From the NCBI GenBank assembly GCA_024180945.1, contig JAKSGN010000041.1, positions 1,302,001 through 1,366,000 on the forward strand: 64,000 bases of DNA, written 5' to 3'. Each line of letters starts with the position of its first letter. Position 1 is the first letter of the stretch. The translations under genes and the position numbers were made by a program. The DNA is from Macrophomina tecta (lineage: Eukaryota > Ascomycota > Dothideomycetes > Botryosphaeriales > Botryosphaeriaceae). Under the pieces are notes generated by a model. It saw only the letters and a list, made by a program, of their open reading frames with translations, did no database searches and had not been told where the DNA came from. Shown piece by piece: positions 47,001-61,000 of this stretch.

Positions 47001-49830
47001 TTATATTTAGGTAATTATTCTTTATCTCTTTTCTAGAATAGTTATTAGAGGTTCTAGAATTCTTATAGAATAATTTCTAGTTTTAGTATTAGTACTAATT
47101 TATCTATAGTAGGTTTTATAATTTTACTAAGGTCTATATTACCCTTAACTACTAAAATATCTTATTTAACGATATCTATCTATCTATAAGCAAATAGATT
47201 ATATTTTCTATAGATTCTCTAGGGGTAGTCTTCTCTAACTAGTTTTAGAATATTATTATTCTTCTAGTAGAGGTCTCGTATTATACGAGCTAGGATTTTC
47301 TACTCGTATTCTAGGCTTATTTTAATAAAGATTATATATACCTTTTCTCTTCAGTTTCTTATACGGTTTAATACGTTTATTAAGATTTTCTAGATATCTA
47401 TAGGGTTTCTTTTAATCGTTAGTATTCTTCTAGCGATTACTAGATATCTAGCGTATTTCTTATTTAAAAAAGTAACTATTCTTTTCTTTTATTAAATATA
47501 TAGTTCGTAAGTTTTAAACTATAGAATTTTTAGAATAATATTATATTTTAGTATAAAGATTATATCGAGTATAATCTTCTCTATATATTTTCTAATAGTA
47601 AGCTTTACAAATTCTATTTCGACCTAAATTTATTCTTTATCGTATAAGGCAGCTAACCCGTCTACTATTTTTAACGAGTAGAAATAGTTCTTTCTTATAA
47701 GTTAAATATTATTTTAAATAGTAAAGATATAGCTAATAAAATTATTCTTTACTTCGCTATTAAGTATAGCTATCGCGGTTTATTTATAGATAGTTACTAG
47801 TATTCTAAGAACTTTTTCTAAGGTATATATATCATTTAATATACGTAAAATCTAGTTAAGAAATCTATTTAATAGCCCCTTCTAGGGTTTTTAACTAGGA
47901 AGGCCGTTTAGTTTTTTAATAAGTAGTGGCTTACTATCTTTTTATAGAAGTAGAAGTTCTAGTCCTTCGCTAGAATTAGTAATTTCTTCTATTATATCTA
48001 GTATCCACACCTAATACGGTGCCGCTAGCTAATTTAGTTATTATAGACCTAGTATTTAAAGATAAGTATAGCGTATTTCTTTTTTAGAACCTATTATAGG
48101 GTATTTTATACCCTAGTTACTATTCCATGTATATTAAGGATAAGCGCTATATTTTATAAGTATATAAGATCTTATTACTACTATACTTCCCGGGTCTTAC
48201 TTTTAAGCTAGGTCGCTACTTTATTAGCTAAGGCGAGGGGTAATTTCTTCTAAAAATACTATATATTATTTTTATAGAATTAAGAGCTAAGCTTTCCGTT
48301 CTTTATCTAGTATTACTAAGGTAGTAGATCTATTCTTAATCTAGAAGTCTAGTTAATTATAAGAGCGAAGCTAGCTTTAATATATCTTATATCTTTATAT
48401 TAGATTAGATATTTCATAATTTAGTTAAATATAGCTTAATTCTACTATTACTCTATATTTTCTACTTTACTAGATTTAGATATACTATCGTAGAGTTCGC
48501 TTATATCGCTATCGACTAGTTTATCGTCGTCAGGAAAGTCATTAATTAGATTATTAATTTCTAGTACTTTCTTATTATACGTGGCTAGGTTTAGCTATTA
48601 TAGCTTAGAGAAGTACTATCTAGTAGCTTATTTATCACTTTAGTAGATTATATAATTATTATTATAGTAGGTAGTCTAATTTATAACCGCGTAGTTAACT
48701 TCTTTACTTAGAGTAAACGCGAAGTAGGGTTTCTCTTCTTCTTAAGTAGTAACGGCGGTAGTTTTACTAGTTTTATTTCGCTATAGATAGCGGTATTAGG
48801 GGTTCTACTTATCTCTATAGTAGATATAAAGTTTTTTATTAAAGTATTTCGTTTCTTATTTTATCTACTAGCGTTAGGGCCGTTTTTTATACTTATTATC
48901 TTTATTACTTTATTAGGCGGCGTTTAACTCTATAGCATCGCCTTTTTCTTACGTATAGTATAGTTATAAGGGACGCGAAGTATTAGCTTCGTAGTTTCTC
49001 TTATATTTTTCTAATTAGCGCTTAAAGAGGCGGTTATTATATTTAATAGCTAGCTTAATAAGCTCATCTAGGGTCTTAGAATTATTTTATATTATAAGTT
49101 AGTCTTTAACCCTCTTCTTAAGTCCTCGGTAGTAGTAGTCTATAAGGGCGCGGTCGAACTAATTATTTAGATATATAATAGTCTTTTAGAACTCTATAGT
49201 ATAGTCTACTACTAAGGTCTTCTAGTAGATATTTATAATAGCTTATTAGGCCTTATTAACTTTATCGAGGTCTTCGAAGCTCTACTTAATCTAAGCTATA
49301 AAATATTTATAGCTATTAAAGATCTTTTTAGTATTTTTTTTATATATCTCTAGTTTTTTCTCTATTTAGTCTCTAAGGTAGGGCTCGAACTACTATACCG
49401 TAATATCGCGGAGGTAGATAGCAGCGAATATTATCTTTTTATTATTAGTAAAAAAATCTCTAGAGTTAAAAAAGAAGTATAGATTAAGTTATAAGAGAAA
49501 AATCTAAAGCTTCTTTTAATTATTGTAGAATAGATTTAGTTTAGCTATTTTTATACTTTTATTAGGGGGTTAAGTCGTTATAGATATTAGAGCATATACT
49601 AGTGCCGAAATATAGGCTACTAGAATAGCTTAGTTACGAAGTTCGCCTATTTATTAGTAGAGCTAGATATTCTTATTAGTTTACTTCTAGAGTTACCCGC
49701 GAAGTTCGCTAATCTAGCCTTATATATCTTAGATAACCTAAAAGAGATTAGCTATAGTTAGCTATAAAGAACTATTATTATTTATATCTACGTCGTTTAT
49801 TATATTACTTAGTTAGCGTTAAGTATTAAA
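44039..49830 (-). pseudogene. gypsy gag-pol of element A
   Basis: The minus-strand frame ends at TAA 44039-44041 (TYYI at its C-terminus, as in element C). All pol domains follow in order towards gag at about 48.9-49.8 kb. It is heavily mutated, and the start is approximate. It overlaps the antisense gene by 59 bp at its 3' end, exactly as in element C. Confidence 0.8.
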
Positions 49831-49899
49831 TAATACTATCTTATTATTAAGTATTTCTTTTCTCGGAACTATCTTTTCTTATAAGAATAGTAGTTAAAG

Positions 49900-50671
49900 T
49901 ATAACGGCAGTCTCTTCTACTAGGCTTTAAAGTTATCTAGTAGAATTAGGTAGCGGTAAGGTTTACCTTAAAGAATAAGAAAAGAATAAAGAATTAGAAT
50001 AATAGATAGTAATTATATAATAAATAAATATACGGTATATATTAGGCTTATTATCTCTAATAAGTCTATATTAGAATCTTAAGTTAACTATAAAGGCTAA
50101 AGTACTACCTAAGAAGTATATTTTATATACTATAAAAAAGCTATAATAATCTAGATCTATATATATTAGATCTTTAGGGTTTAGATCTATAGCTCTTAGA
50201 TTTATATAGATCTAGTATAGGCCTAGTAGGTTCTACGTAATCTAGATACTAAGGCCCGTTTCCTAGAATCTAACTTTTATATTAGTTAGAAAAGTATTAT
50301 ACTGCTAGACTATTATTTCTTAGATTATATAAGTTATCTAATATTCTTTTATCTATTTCTCTAGCTTAAAGCTAGTTTTTAAAATTTATAATTCTTCTCT
50401 TAAAGATATTCTTTCTCTATAGACTTCTAATCTAGTTAGGATTTCTATAGTCTTACTATATTATATAAGCGTTACTTTCGTATAGGCTTCTACTACTATC
50501 TAGTCTAGGCCTATATGCGCTATCTTTTTTTAGGGCTAGTTCTCCCGTACGAGCGCACTAGTATTATAGCTTTATTATTTCTATAGATTTTTAACTTTTA
50601 TAGTATCTTTTTCTATATAGGCTTTCTATCTATAGGGTTATAAAGCCTTTATTCCTCTAGGGTTTATAATA
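49900..50671 (-). mobile_element. 5' LTR of element A, type II
   Basis: This 772-bp LTR has the AGATCT cluster at about 50150-50220. Confidence 0.88.
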
Positions 50672-53600
50672 GATACGCCGCATTACTAATAGCCTAAAGC
50701 CTATAGTTATCTAGATTTTAGGCCCTATAATTAACCTCGGAACGTAGTAATATAAGATATAGTAAAAAAAAGTATATGTACGCGTATAATAAGATAATAC
50801 CTAAAACTCCTAAAATAATTACTACTTAAAATAGCTAATAAACTCGCATCTTAGCTAGAGAATAAGATATAGAAGGTATAATAATAATAAGATCTATAAT
50901 ATCTTTATAATATAGTCTATACTCTTTATTAGTACGGTATAGTAACTAGGAATAGAAGTATCTTATAATAGATATTTTACGAAAAATACAATATACTTAT
51001 CTTCTAGTATTAGGTCTAAAATGGGTAGATCTACTAGAGATAACTAATTAAATATAATAGATAGATATAATAGAAAAATATTCTAGTCCTAGTTAAGAAA
51101 TAAGGCGAATATATTTATTATAAAATAATAAAACGATCTATATTAAAAAACTAGACGGCTCTCCTAGATAAAGATTCTAGAAGAGACCGTTAGATAGATT
51201 TCTTAACTAAATTATACGTATAGCGAACGGAATTATATCTACTAAAGTAAACTTATATTAACTTTTATATATTCTAGTTATATTCTATAGGAAAAAGGTA
51301 ATAGCTATAATTAATAGTAGCGTATAAGGCGTATTCGTTAATTCTAAGTTTATTATTAAGAACTAACTACTCTAGTAAGCTAAAAATTACTCTTATTAGC
51401 TAAGTACGGTAAATAGCTCCCTAGTAAAATATAAAAATAGCTAGATATAAATTAAGATAGAAGAAGCACCCCTTACTATTAAAAATTACTAAGAATAAAT
51501 TAACCTTAATATAATAATAATTTCTAGACACGATATTATTCTTAGAATATTATAGCTAAAGACCTATAAGTCATATATTAGCTAAAGAATAGAGACTATT
51601 ATATTTTCTAATAAATACTATAGATACTATCTTATAATAGTAAGAAGAAGCTAATAAAGCTAGAAGAAAGTACTAGAGTTTAAAAGCTAGAGTAAAACCT
51701 CTAAGCTAAGATAACGAAATAATAATATATCTATAAATATTAAGACTATTAGCTATCGAGCGCTAAAACTTATAATAAGATAAGAAGAAAAGGCCTATAT
51801 AATTTATATAAAATCTAATAAGAATACTAAGTAAAAAACTTTTACTCGTATAAAACGGGGCCTTATAAATAAAAATAAGAATAGCCTAAAGCTAGTTAGA
51901 GAAGACTACTCCTAGAGGCTTAATAAATAATACGGCTACCTAAATAAAGTAGATACTAGTCTCCTTAGATATAAGAGCTATAACGATAAAAGTATTTTAA
52001 TAGCCGAGATTAGTATAGACTTTAGCGGAATTATAAGACCTACTAAGAATAAATTAATACCTATACTAAAATTAGAGATAGTTCTATAGAAGTTCTAGAA
52101 TATACTAAGAATATTCTAAGAAAGAGATAAAGAATAACTACTAGAGTATTAGCTATAGAATTATAAGATACCTCTACTCCCGGAAATATAATCTACTTTT
52201 AAGCCTATTTACTTCTTATCTAAGATAGAGGCTAAAGCATTATAAAAATATATTAATAAAAACCTAGAACGAGGATATATACGACCCTTATAGTTATTAG
52301 TAGAATACTTTATTCTATTTATTTCTAAGAAGAATAGTAAGCTCTGCCTCTATATTAACTACTAATAGCTAAATAATATTATAGTTAAAAACTAATACCT
52401 ACTACCTTATATTAATAAATTATAGAATAAGCTTTATAATACTAAGTTCTTTATAAAATTAGACCTTTAAGATAGTTACTACCTAGTCTATATTAAGAAA
52501 GATAAAGAATAGAAGACGACATTCTAAATATAATTTAAATACTATAAGTATATAGTAATATTTTTTAAGCTTATTAACGTATTAGCTATCTTCTAAAGCT
52601 TAGTTAATAATATTCTATATCTATATTTAGATATATTCGCCTTAGCTTACCTAGATGATATTCTAATATACTTAAAGATGCTTAAGAAATATACTAAGTA
52701 CGTAAGAAAAGTTCTAAAGGCCTTAGATAAATAAAACCTCTAAGTAGCCCCTAAAAAGAGCGAATAGTATATATAAAAGATAGAATACTTAGAATTTATT
52801 ATTACCCTAGAATATATTAGTATAGACGATAAGAAACTAGATGTAATTAGAGACTAGCTAATACTATAAACTATTAGAAAAGTATAATTCTTTCTTAGAT
52901 TTACTAACTTTTACTAAAAGTTTATTATAAACTACGCTAAATTAGTAGTACTTCTAACCGATATTACTAAGAAAGAACACGGGTTTATATAGAAAAAAAA
53001 TAGTAATAAGTATTTAACTTACTAAAGTAGATATTTATAAAAGTACCGATTCTAGGGCTCTATAACCTAGATTTACTAATTACGGTAGAAATCGATGCTT
53101 TAGACTATGCTATAGAAGCCATACTTAGTTAACTAGATAAAAAAAGCTAACTATACTCTATTACCTATTACTTAAGAAAAATAATACCTACTAAAAAGAA
53201 CTATAATATTTATAATAAAGAACTTTTAGCTATAGTTATAATTTTTAAAGAATAGAAATACTATCTTAAAGATACTAAGTACTAAGTTATAGTCTACTAT
53301 AACTATAAAAACCTCTCGCACTTTACTACTACTAAGAAATTAAACTAATAATAGATTTAGTAGGCTAAAGAGCTAGTGTCTTATAATATAAAGATTATCT
53401 ATAGAAAAGAATCCGAGAATACTCGCATTAATATGCTAAATAGACGAGCTAACTATATTAAAGAAAAGCTAAGTCTGTAATCTATAATACTTAATATATA
53501 GAAGAACAGGTCTTTTATACTCGCTAGTCGTAGCCGCTAGATTATAGCTATTTATAGTCTAGAATAAATATAGCTTAGAAAAGAACTAAACGACTCGCTT

Positions 53601-55112
53601 ATCTTAATTAGATTATTTATCCTAGCGATACGCCTCGAAGGCTACGAATAGAAGTAAAAAATCTAAAAAGCCTATATAAATAATATAATAGTCTAAGAAA
53701 TTAGAGAGCTTAAAGATAATCCCTAAGTAACTAGAAATATAGATAGTATAATTCTATTTTTAAAATTAGTCTATATTTTAGTTAAACTATAGGACGAGCT
53801 TATAAAAAATATATATAAAGCCCTAGTATATGATTATTAAGAAATAGATAAAATAATAAAGCGAATTATAAGAAGCTACTATTTTCTAGGGCTTAAAAGA
53901 ATTATTTAATAAGTAGTCTTATAATATAATCTTTATATTAGAAGTAAGGCTATAAAATATATATTCTATAAACTACTATAGCCGCTATTAGTCCTAAAGC
54001 GCCCTTAGTAATCTATCTTACTAGACTTTATTACGAATCTATCTAAGTTAGAAAAACCGCTTACTAAGATTAAATATAACTTAATTCTAGTTATCGTTAA
54101 TAGAATAATAAAGTACGTATACTACTTACTATACCTTAAAATAGTAAATACGGAAGAACTCGCCTATATATTTCTTAAAATAATTCTTAATAATTACGGG
54201 TTACTAAAAGAGCTTATATTAGATAAAGATTAGTTATTTATATCTTAATTCTAGTAGACTCTTACCCGCTAGCTTAGAGTAAAGTATAAGCTCTTAACTA
54301 TAGTATACCCTTAAATAAATAGATAGATAGAACGAATAAATTAGATACTAGAATAATATCTACGCTACTATCTTAATTATATATAAGATAATTAGGTCGA
54401 GCTACTACCGCTTATATAGTTCGCGTATAATAGCTTAAAAGCATTAGCTATATAAGAATCCCTATTCTACGCTAATTACGGTTACGAGCCTATAGCTTAT
54501 AAAGAGTCTATACTAAGCGAATTTCTAACCTAAAAAGAAATTCTTAAAGTAGACTAGCTAAAGATACTCTATAAATAACTATATCTAGATCTTAAATTTA
54601 TAACCCTATAAATAAATAAATACTATAATAGACGGTACTAGAAGATATTAAAGCTAAAGAAAAGAAATAAAGTTTATCTTCTTAAAAAAAATATTAAGAT
54701 AAAATAGCCGAATAATAAATTAGACTTTAAGAAAATCGAACTATTCGAAATTAAAGAATAAATTAGAAAGATTAATTTCCGCCTTAGACTATCTAATACT
54801 ATATAAATATATTCTATATTTTACGTTTTACTTCTTAAACCGATACTAGAAAATGCTATACTATTACGCTAAATAGAAAAAATACTACTAGAAAATCTAA
54901 ATACTAATAAAAATATAGACTAGAATGTAGAATAAGTCCTAGATAGCGGCTATATTAATGGTTAGTTTAGATACCTTCTTAAATAGAAAGAAGACTAGAA
55001 TAATATCTAGAAACTACTAAAACTCTATAACTATTAAGAACTTATTAATAAGTTCTATTATTAAAACCTAGATTAACTAATACCGCCGACTCGTTATATA
55101 CGAAGAACCTAA
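50672..55112 (+). pseudogene. gypsy pol of element B, 5'-truncated
   Basis: Protease, RT (AYLDDILIY at about 52650, catalytic Asp pair kept), RNase H and integrase are readable on the plus strand, ending at TAA 55110-55112. RIP stops are present but fewer CG sites are lost than in elements O or C. Confidence 0.83.
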
Positions 55113-55819
55113 AGTTAAAATTAATAAATAAAGATAACCGCGCTTAATTAACTAATCTGAAATCCTCGGGTGGCGTAGAGCCTAAACTAATACTAAGAGA
55201 TCTAATAGACTAAAATAATCCTATAGTATTATTAGCTAAGGTATCGCTATATAAATACTTTACTTATTAATTCTCTTTAATATTTTTAGAGTTAGTAGAA
55301 TTTCTAGCCTTACGAGCTATTTTTAAATAATCTAGCTTCTTAAGATCTTTAATAAATTATATTTTCTTATTTAATATTAGACCTCTATAACGCTATAATA
55401 AAATCTTTTACTTACGAGAATATTCTAAATGAGATAAAGCGATATAAAGTTTAGACGTTAATTTTAAAATAATATTTAGGGCCTCTATCTTATTTATAGT
55501 AACCTTTATAATAGTATACTCTAGATAAATAACTAAGAAGAAATTAGAATAAGCTAAGTAAAAGTAATAAAAACTTATAATTACTCTTCTCCGCACTACT
55601 AGCGTTATAATAGATATTACTATAACGAGTATACTCTCTATAACGCGAATATCTAGAAATAATATAATATACTATACTCTTACTCTTCTCTTCTAGTAAA
55701 AGATATCGTATATAAGAGACTAGTATATTAAGATCTAAAAATACGTATAAAGAATTAATCTTTATATTTAAAAACTTATACTTAGCTTATTATTTATTAT
55801 ACTTATATTTAGAAAGTAT
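55045..55819 (-). pseudogene. antisense accessory gene of element B, type I, intact splice donor
   Basis: The predicted structure is exon 1 55585-55819 (235 nt), an intron 55533-55584 (52 nt) and exon 2 55045-55532 (488 nt). The exon lengths equal those at 16468-17245. The donor GTAATT is unmutated here and the acceptor is TTCTTCTTAG. Exon 2 reads VIYLEYTIIKVTINKIEALNI. It ends tail-to-tail with pol, overlapping by 68 bp. Confidence 0.7.
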
Positions 55820-55923
55820 TGTAGAAAAAACTTATAAAAAAATAAAGAAAAAAGATAGTAAGAATCTAAAATATAGATAAATAAATAAATCTTCGGGCTA
55901 AAGATTCTTAAAGGGGGGAATAA

Positions 55924-56709
55924 TATTATAAATCCTAGAGAAATAAGGGCTTTATAATCCTACGAATAAAAAGTCTATATAGAAAAAGATACTATAAAGG
56001 CTAAAAACCTATAGAGATAGTAGAACTATAATACTAGCACGTCTATATAGGAAAACTAGCTCTAAGAAAAAATAGTATATATAGGCCTAAGTAAGGTAGT
56101 AGTAGAAGCCTATATAAAAGCGATATCTATATAATATAATAAGACCGCAAAATACTAACTAAATCGAATTTTATAGAGAAAGAAGATTTCTAAAAAAGAA
56201 TTATAAATTCTAAAAACTAGCTTCGAGTTAAAGAAATAAATAGAAGAAAGTTAGATAACTTATATAATCTAAAAAATAATAGTCTAGTGGTATAATACTT
56301 TCTTAACTAATATAAAAGTCGAATTCTAAGAAATAGGCTTTAGCATCTATATTATATAAGGTCTATATAACCTACTTATAAATCGAAAGCCTTAGTATTA
56401 ATCTAATTCTTAGATTAATCTAATATTATAACTAATCTAATAGTTGTTTTAATTTCTAGATTATTATAGCTTTTCTATAGTATATAAAATATACTTATTA
56501 GGTAGTACTTTAATCTTTATAGTTAACTTAAAGTTCTAATATAACTCTATTAGAGATAATAAGCCTAATGCGTATCGTGTACTAATATATTACATAATTA
56601 TTACTATTATTTTAATTCTTTATTCTTCTCTTATTCTTTAAAGTAAACTCTTTAGCTATCTAATCCTACTAGGCGATTCTAAAGCCTAGTAAAAGAGGCT
56701 GCCGTTATA
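55924..56709 (+). mobile_element. 3' LTR of element B, type I
   Basis: This 786-bp LTR is preceded by the polypurine run AAAGGGGGGAATAA. Confidence 0.9.
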
Positions 56710-57101
56710 CTTTTTATTTAATATTAAGCTACTACGATACTATAATAGAATTTTTTACTTATAAAAACGCTTTAAGCGAGATAAGATAGTACGTAACTTA
56801 AATATTAGCTTAGAAATAGTATTTAAAGTCTCTATTTTATTAGTAGTAATCTTTATAATAGTATACTTAAGACGAATAACTAAGAAAAAAAATTAAAACT
56901 AGTTAAGAAAAGATAAAAAAAACTTATAATTATTCTTCTCTGCGCTACTAGTATTATAGTAGATATTACTATAATAGATATACTTTCTATAATATAAATA
57001 CTCTAAAGTAATATAATATACTATAGGCTTACTCTTCTTCTCTAATAAAAGATATTAAATATAAGAAATTAATATATTAAAATCTAAAAGTATATATAAA
57101 G
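56710..57101 (+). pseudogene. 3' internal fragment of gypsy copy H (antisense gene, partial)
   Basis: It aligns with about 55365-55760 of element B. It therefore contains part of a type I antisense gene on the minus strand, including a 54-nt intron (56880-56933) with TTAACTAG and TTTTTTTTCTTAG. It is cut on the left by the element B LTR and on the right by the element D LTR, and is probably the continuation of 41923-42456. Confidence 0.72.
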
Positions 57102-57890
57102 TATTATAAACCCTAGAATATAAGAGCTTTATAATCCTATAGATAAAAAGCCCGTACGAAAAAAAATCCTATAGAAGCTAAAAATCTATAAAAATAGTAG
57201 AGCCGTACTACTAGTACGTTTATATAAAAAAACTAGTCTTAAAAAAAAATAGTGTATACGGGCCTAGATAAGATAGTAATAGAAGCCTATATAAAAGCGA
57301 CGTCTATATAATATAGTAAGACTATAGGAATATTAACTAGATTAAACTCCCGTAGAAAAAGAATATCTATAAAAAAAAGATTATAGATTCTAAAAGCTAA
57401 CTTTAGACTAAAAAAATAAATAAAATAAAGTTAAATAAACTTATATAATCTAAGAAATAATAGTTTAGTAGTAGAATATTTTCTTAACTAATATAAGAAG
57501 TTAGATTCTAGGAAATAAGTATTAGCGCCTAAGTTATATACGATCTACCTAATCTACTTATAGATTAGAAGACTTAGTAAAGATCTAATTTTTAAAATAA
57601 TCTAATATTATAACTAATTTAATAGTCGTCTTAATCTATAGATTATTATAGCTTTTTTATAATATATAGATATACTTTTTAGATAGTACTTTAATCTTTA
57701 TAGTTAACTTAAAGTTCTAATATAACCCTATTAAAGGTAATAAGCCTAACGTATATCGCGTACTAATATATTACGTAATTATTACTATTATTCTAATCTT
57801 TTATCCTTCTTTTATTTTTTAAGGTAAACTCTTTAGCTATCTAATTCTATTAGATAATTCTAAAGCCTAGTAAAAGAGACTATTATTATA
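57102..57890 (+). mobile_element. 5' LTR of element D, type I
   Basis: This 789-bp LTR is followed by the leader CTTTAATTACTATTCTTATAAG. Confidence 0.9.
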
Positions 57891-58089
57891 CTTTAATTAC
57901 TATTCTTATAAGAAAAGGTAGTTCTAAAAAGAAGAATATTTAATAATAAGATAATATTACTTAATACTTAATACTAACTAAGTAATATAATAAATAATAT
58001 TAATATAATAATAATAGTCTTCTATAGCTAACTATAGCCGACCTCTTTTAGGTTATTTAAGATATATAAGGCTAGATTAGCAAACTATG

Positions 58090-61000
58090 TAAATAACTCT
58101 AAAAGTAGACTAACGAGAATACCTAGCTTTATTAATAAATAGATAAACTTTATAACTAAGTTATTTTAATAATCTCTATTCTAGTACTTATTTATACTCT
58201 AGTATTAATAATAACTTAACCTCTTAATAGAAGTACGAAAACGGCTAAGCTAGATTTATTCTATAGTAACTAAAAGAAACTTTAGATTTTTCTTTTATAA
58301 CTTAATCTACACTTTTTCTTTAACTCTAAAGACTTTTTTATTAATAATAAAAAGATAATATTCGTAGCTACCTATCTTCGCGATATTATAGTATAGTAGT
58401 TTAAGTCCTATCTTAGAGACTAAATAGAGAAAGAACTAGAAATATATAAGAAGAATACTAAGAAAGTCTTTAATAGCTATAAGTACTTTATAACTTAAAT
58501 TAAGTAAAGCTTTAGAGACCTTAATAAGATTAATAAGATCTAATAAGCTATTATAAATATCTACTAGAAGACCTTAGTAGTAGACTATACTATAGAATTT
58601 TAAAAGACTATAGCGTATTTAAATAACTAGTTTAACTACGCCCTTATAGACTACTACTACTGAGGACTTAAGAAAAGAATTAAAGACTAACTTATAATAT
58701 AAAATAATTCTAAGACTCTAGATAAGCTTATTAAGCTAGCTATTAAATATAATAACTACCTCTTTAAGCGCTAGTTTAAGAAGTATAAGATAAACTATAA
58801 AGCTAATACTTTATATCTAGTACGCCCTAGATATACTTAAAAAAAAAAGATACTATAGAGCTAAATAATATTAACCGCTAAAATAACTTACCTAAAAGAG
58901 ATAACTACTATAGAAAAAAGAATAATAGCTATAAGAAAAAATAACGTAAAGAATAGATCTTAGAGTAAAAATAAACATTTAAAAAAGAACTATATATCTA
59001 CTATAGTAAGACTTAGAAAAAGATATACTATTATCTTAAAAAAAATAAATAAGTCTTAGCTATAACGTAAGAATTAGAAAGCTAAGAAGTCTCTATAATT
59101 ACTAAATAAGAAAATCCCTTCGCCGAATTTAATAAGTAATACGAAGAAAGCTAGAGCCCTAAGTATTAAAGACTTAGCTAGATAGCCTACTATAATAATA
59201 ACTATACTACTTACTAAAGCGATAAGAACGCTATAAGCTAGTACTCTAAAAAGCTATAATACATTAATATAATTCTAAGAATAGAGAAAGAGCTTATTAA
59301 AGCCTTTTTTAATAATAAGAACCTAGTTAATAGTAATATAAAAAAACTATATAATAGTATTCTAGAGTTAAGTATAACTAATAATAAATAATAGTAGAAT
59401 GAAGCTATACTTATAAAAATAATTAAATATTTAATCTAATATAAAAAGATATGCTATATTACTAATAGTCTAGAGCCTATAGTTATCTAGATTCTAGACC
59501 CTATAATTAACCTTAGAACGTAGTAATATAAGATATAGTAAAAAAAGATATACGTATATATATAGTAAGACGATATCTAAAACTCTTAAAAAGAATTACT
59601 ACTTAAAATAGCTAATAAACTCGTATCTTAGCTAAAAAATAAGATATAAGAGATATAATAATAATAAGATCTATAATATCTTTATAATATAGTCTATACC
59701 CTCTATTAGTACGGTATAGTAACTAAAGATAGGGGTACCTTATAATAGATATTTTATAAAAAATACGATATACCTACCTTCTAGTATTAGGTTTAAAATA
59801 GGTAGATCTACTAAAGGCAGCTAATTAAGTACGATAGATAAACGTAATAAAAAGATACGCTAATTTTAGTAAATAAATAGAATGAATATATTTATTATAA
59901 AATAATAAAATAACTAATATTAAAAAACTAGACGGCTTTTCTAGATAAAAATTCTAGAAGGGGCCGTTAGATAGGTCTCTTAATTAAATTATACGTATAG
60001 TAAACGAAATTATATCTACTAGATTAAATCTATATTAACTTTTATATATCCTAGTTATATTCTATAGAAAAAAAGTAATAGCTATAATTAATAGTAGTAT
60101 ATAAGGTATATTTATCGATTCTAAGTTTATTATTAAGAACTAACTACTCTAGTAAGCTAAGAATTATTCTTATTAGCTAAGTATAGTAGACGGCTCCCTA
60201 GCGAAATATAGAAATAGCTAGATAAGAATTAAAATAGAAGAAATATTTCTTATTATTAATAATTACTAAGAATAAATTAATCTTAATATAATAATAATTT
60301 CTAGATACGATATTATTCTAGAAATATTATAGCTAAAAATTTACGAGTTATATATTAGCTAAAGAATAGAGACTATTATATTTTTTAATAAATACTATAG
60401 ATACTATCTTATAATAGTAAGAAGAAGCTAATAGAGCTAAAAAAAAACGCTAGAGTTTAAGAGCTAAAGCGAAACCTCTAAGCTAAGATAGCGAAATAAT
60501 AATATATTTATAGATATTAAGACTATTAGCTACTAAGCACTAAAGCTTATAATAAAATAAGAAAAAAAGATTTATATAATTTATATAAGATTTAGTAAAG
60601 ATATTAAGTAGAAGACTCTTATCTAAATAATATAGAGTCTTATAAATAAGAATAAGAATAGTCTAAAGCTAGTTAGAGAAAACTATTCCTAGAGACTTAA
60701 TAGATAATATAGCTACTTAAATAAAATAGATATTAGTTCCCTTAGGTATAAGAGCTATAACAATAAAGATATTTTAGTAGCTAAGGTTAGCGTAGATCTT
60801 AGTAGAATTATAAGGTCTACTATAAATAAATTAGTATTTATATTAGAGTTAGAGATAGTTCTATAAGAATTCTAGAATATATTAAGAATATTCTAAGAAA
60901 AAAATAAAGAATAACTACTAGAGTATTAGTTATAGAATTATAAGATACTTCTACTTTTAGAAATATAATCTACTTTTAAGTCTATTTACTTCTTATCTAA

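Larger units (their letters stand above)
42457..50671 (-). mobile_element. Ty3/gypsy element A, type II
   Basis: Element A has LTRs of 771 and 772 bp, both type II, with gag-pol on the minus strand. The flanks AAGTT (left) and GATAC (right) do not match. They come from two different places in the gypsy sequence: the integrase C-terminus on the left and the gag-protease region on the right. It is therefore not a simple insertion and probably formed by recombination between two similar elements. Confidence 0.85.
50672..56709 (+). mobile_element. Ty3/gypsy element B, 5'-truncated
   Basis: It starts abruptly inside gag-pol, at the point corresponding to 35910 of element C, so its 5' LTR and about 1.56 kb of leader and gag are missing. 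It then runs through pol, the antisense gene and a type I 3' LTR. The right flank CTTTT lies in copy H. Confidence 0.85.
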
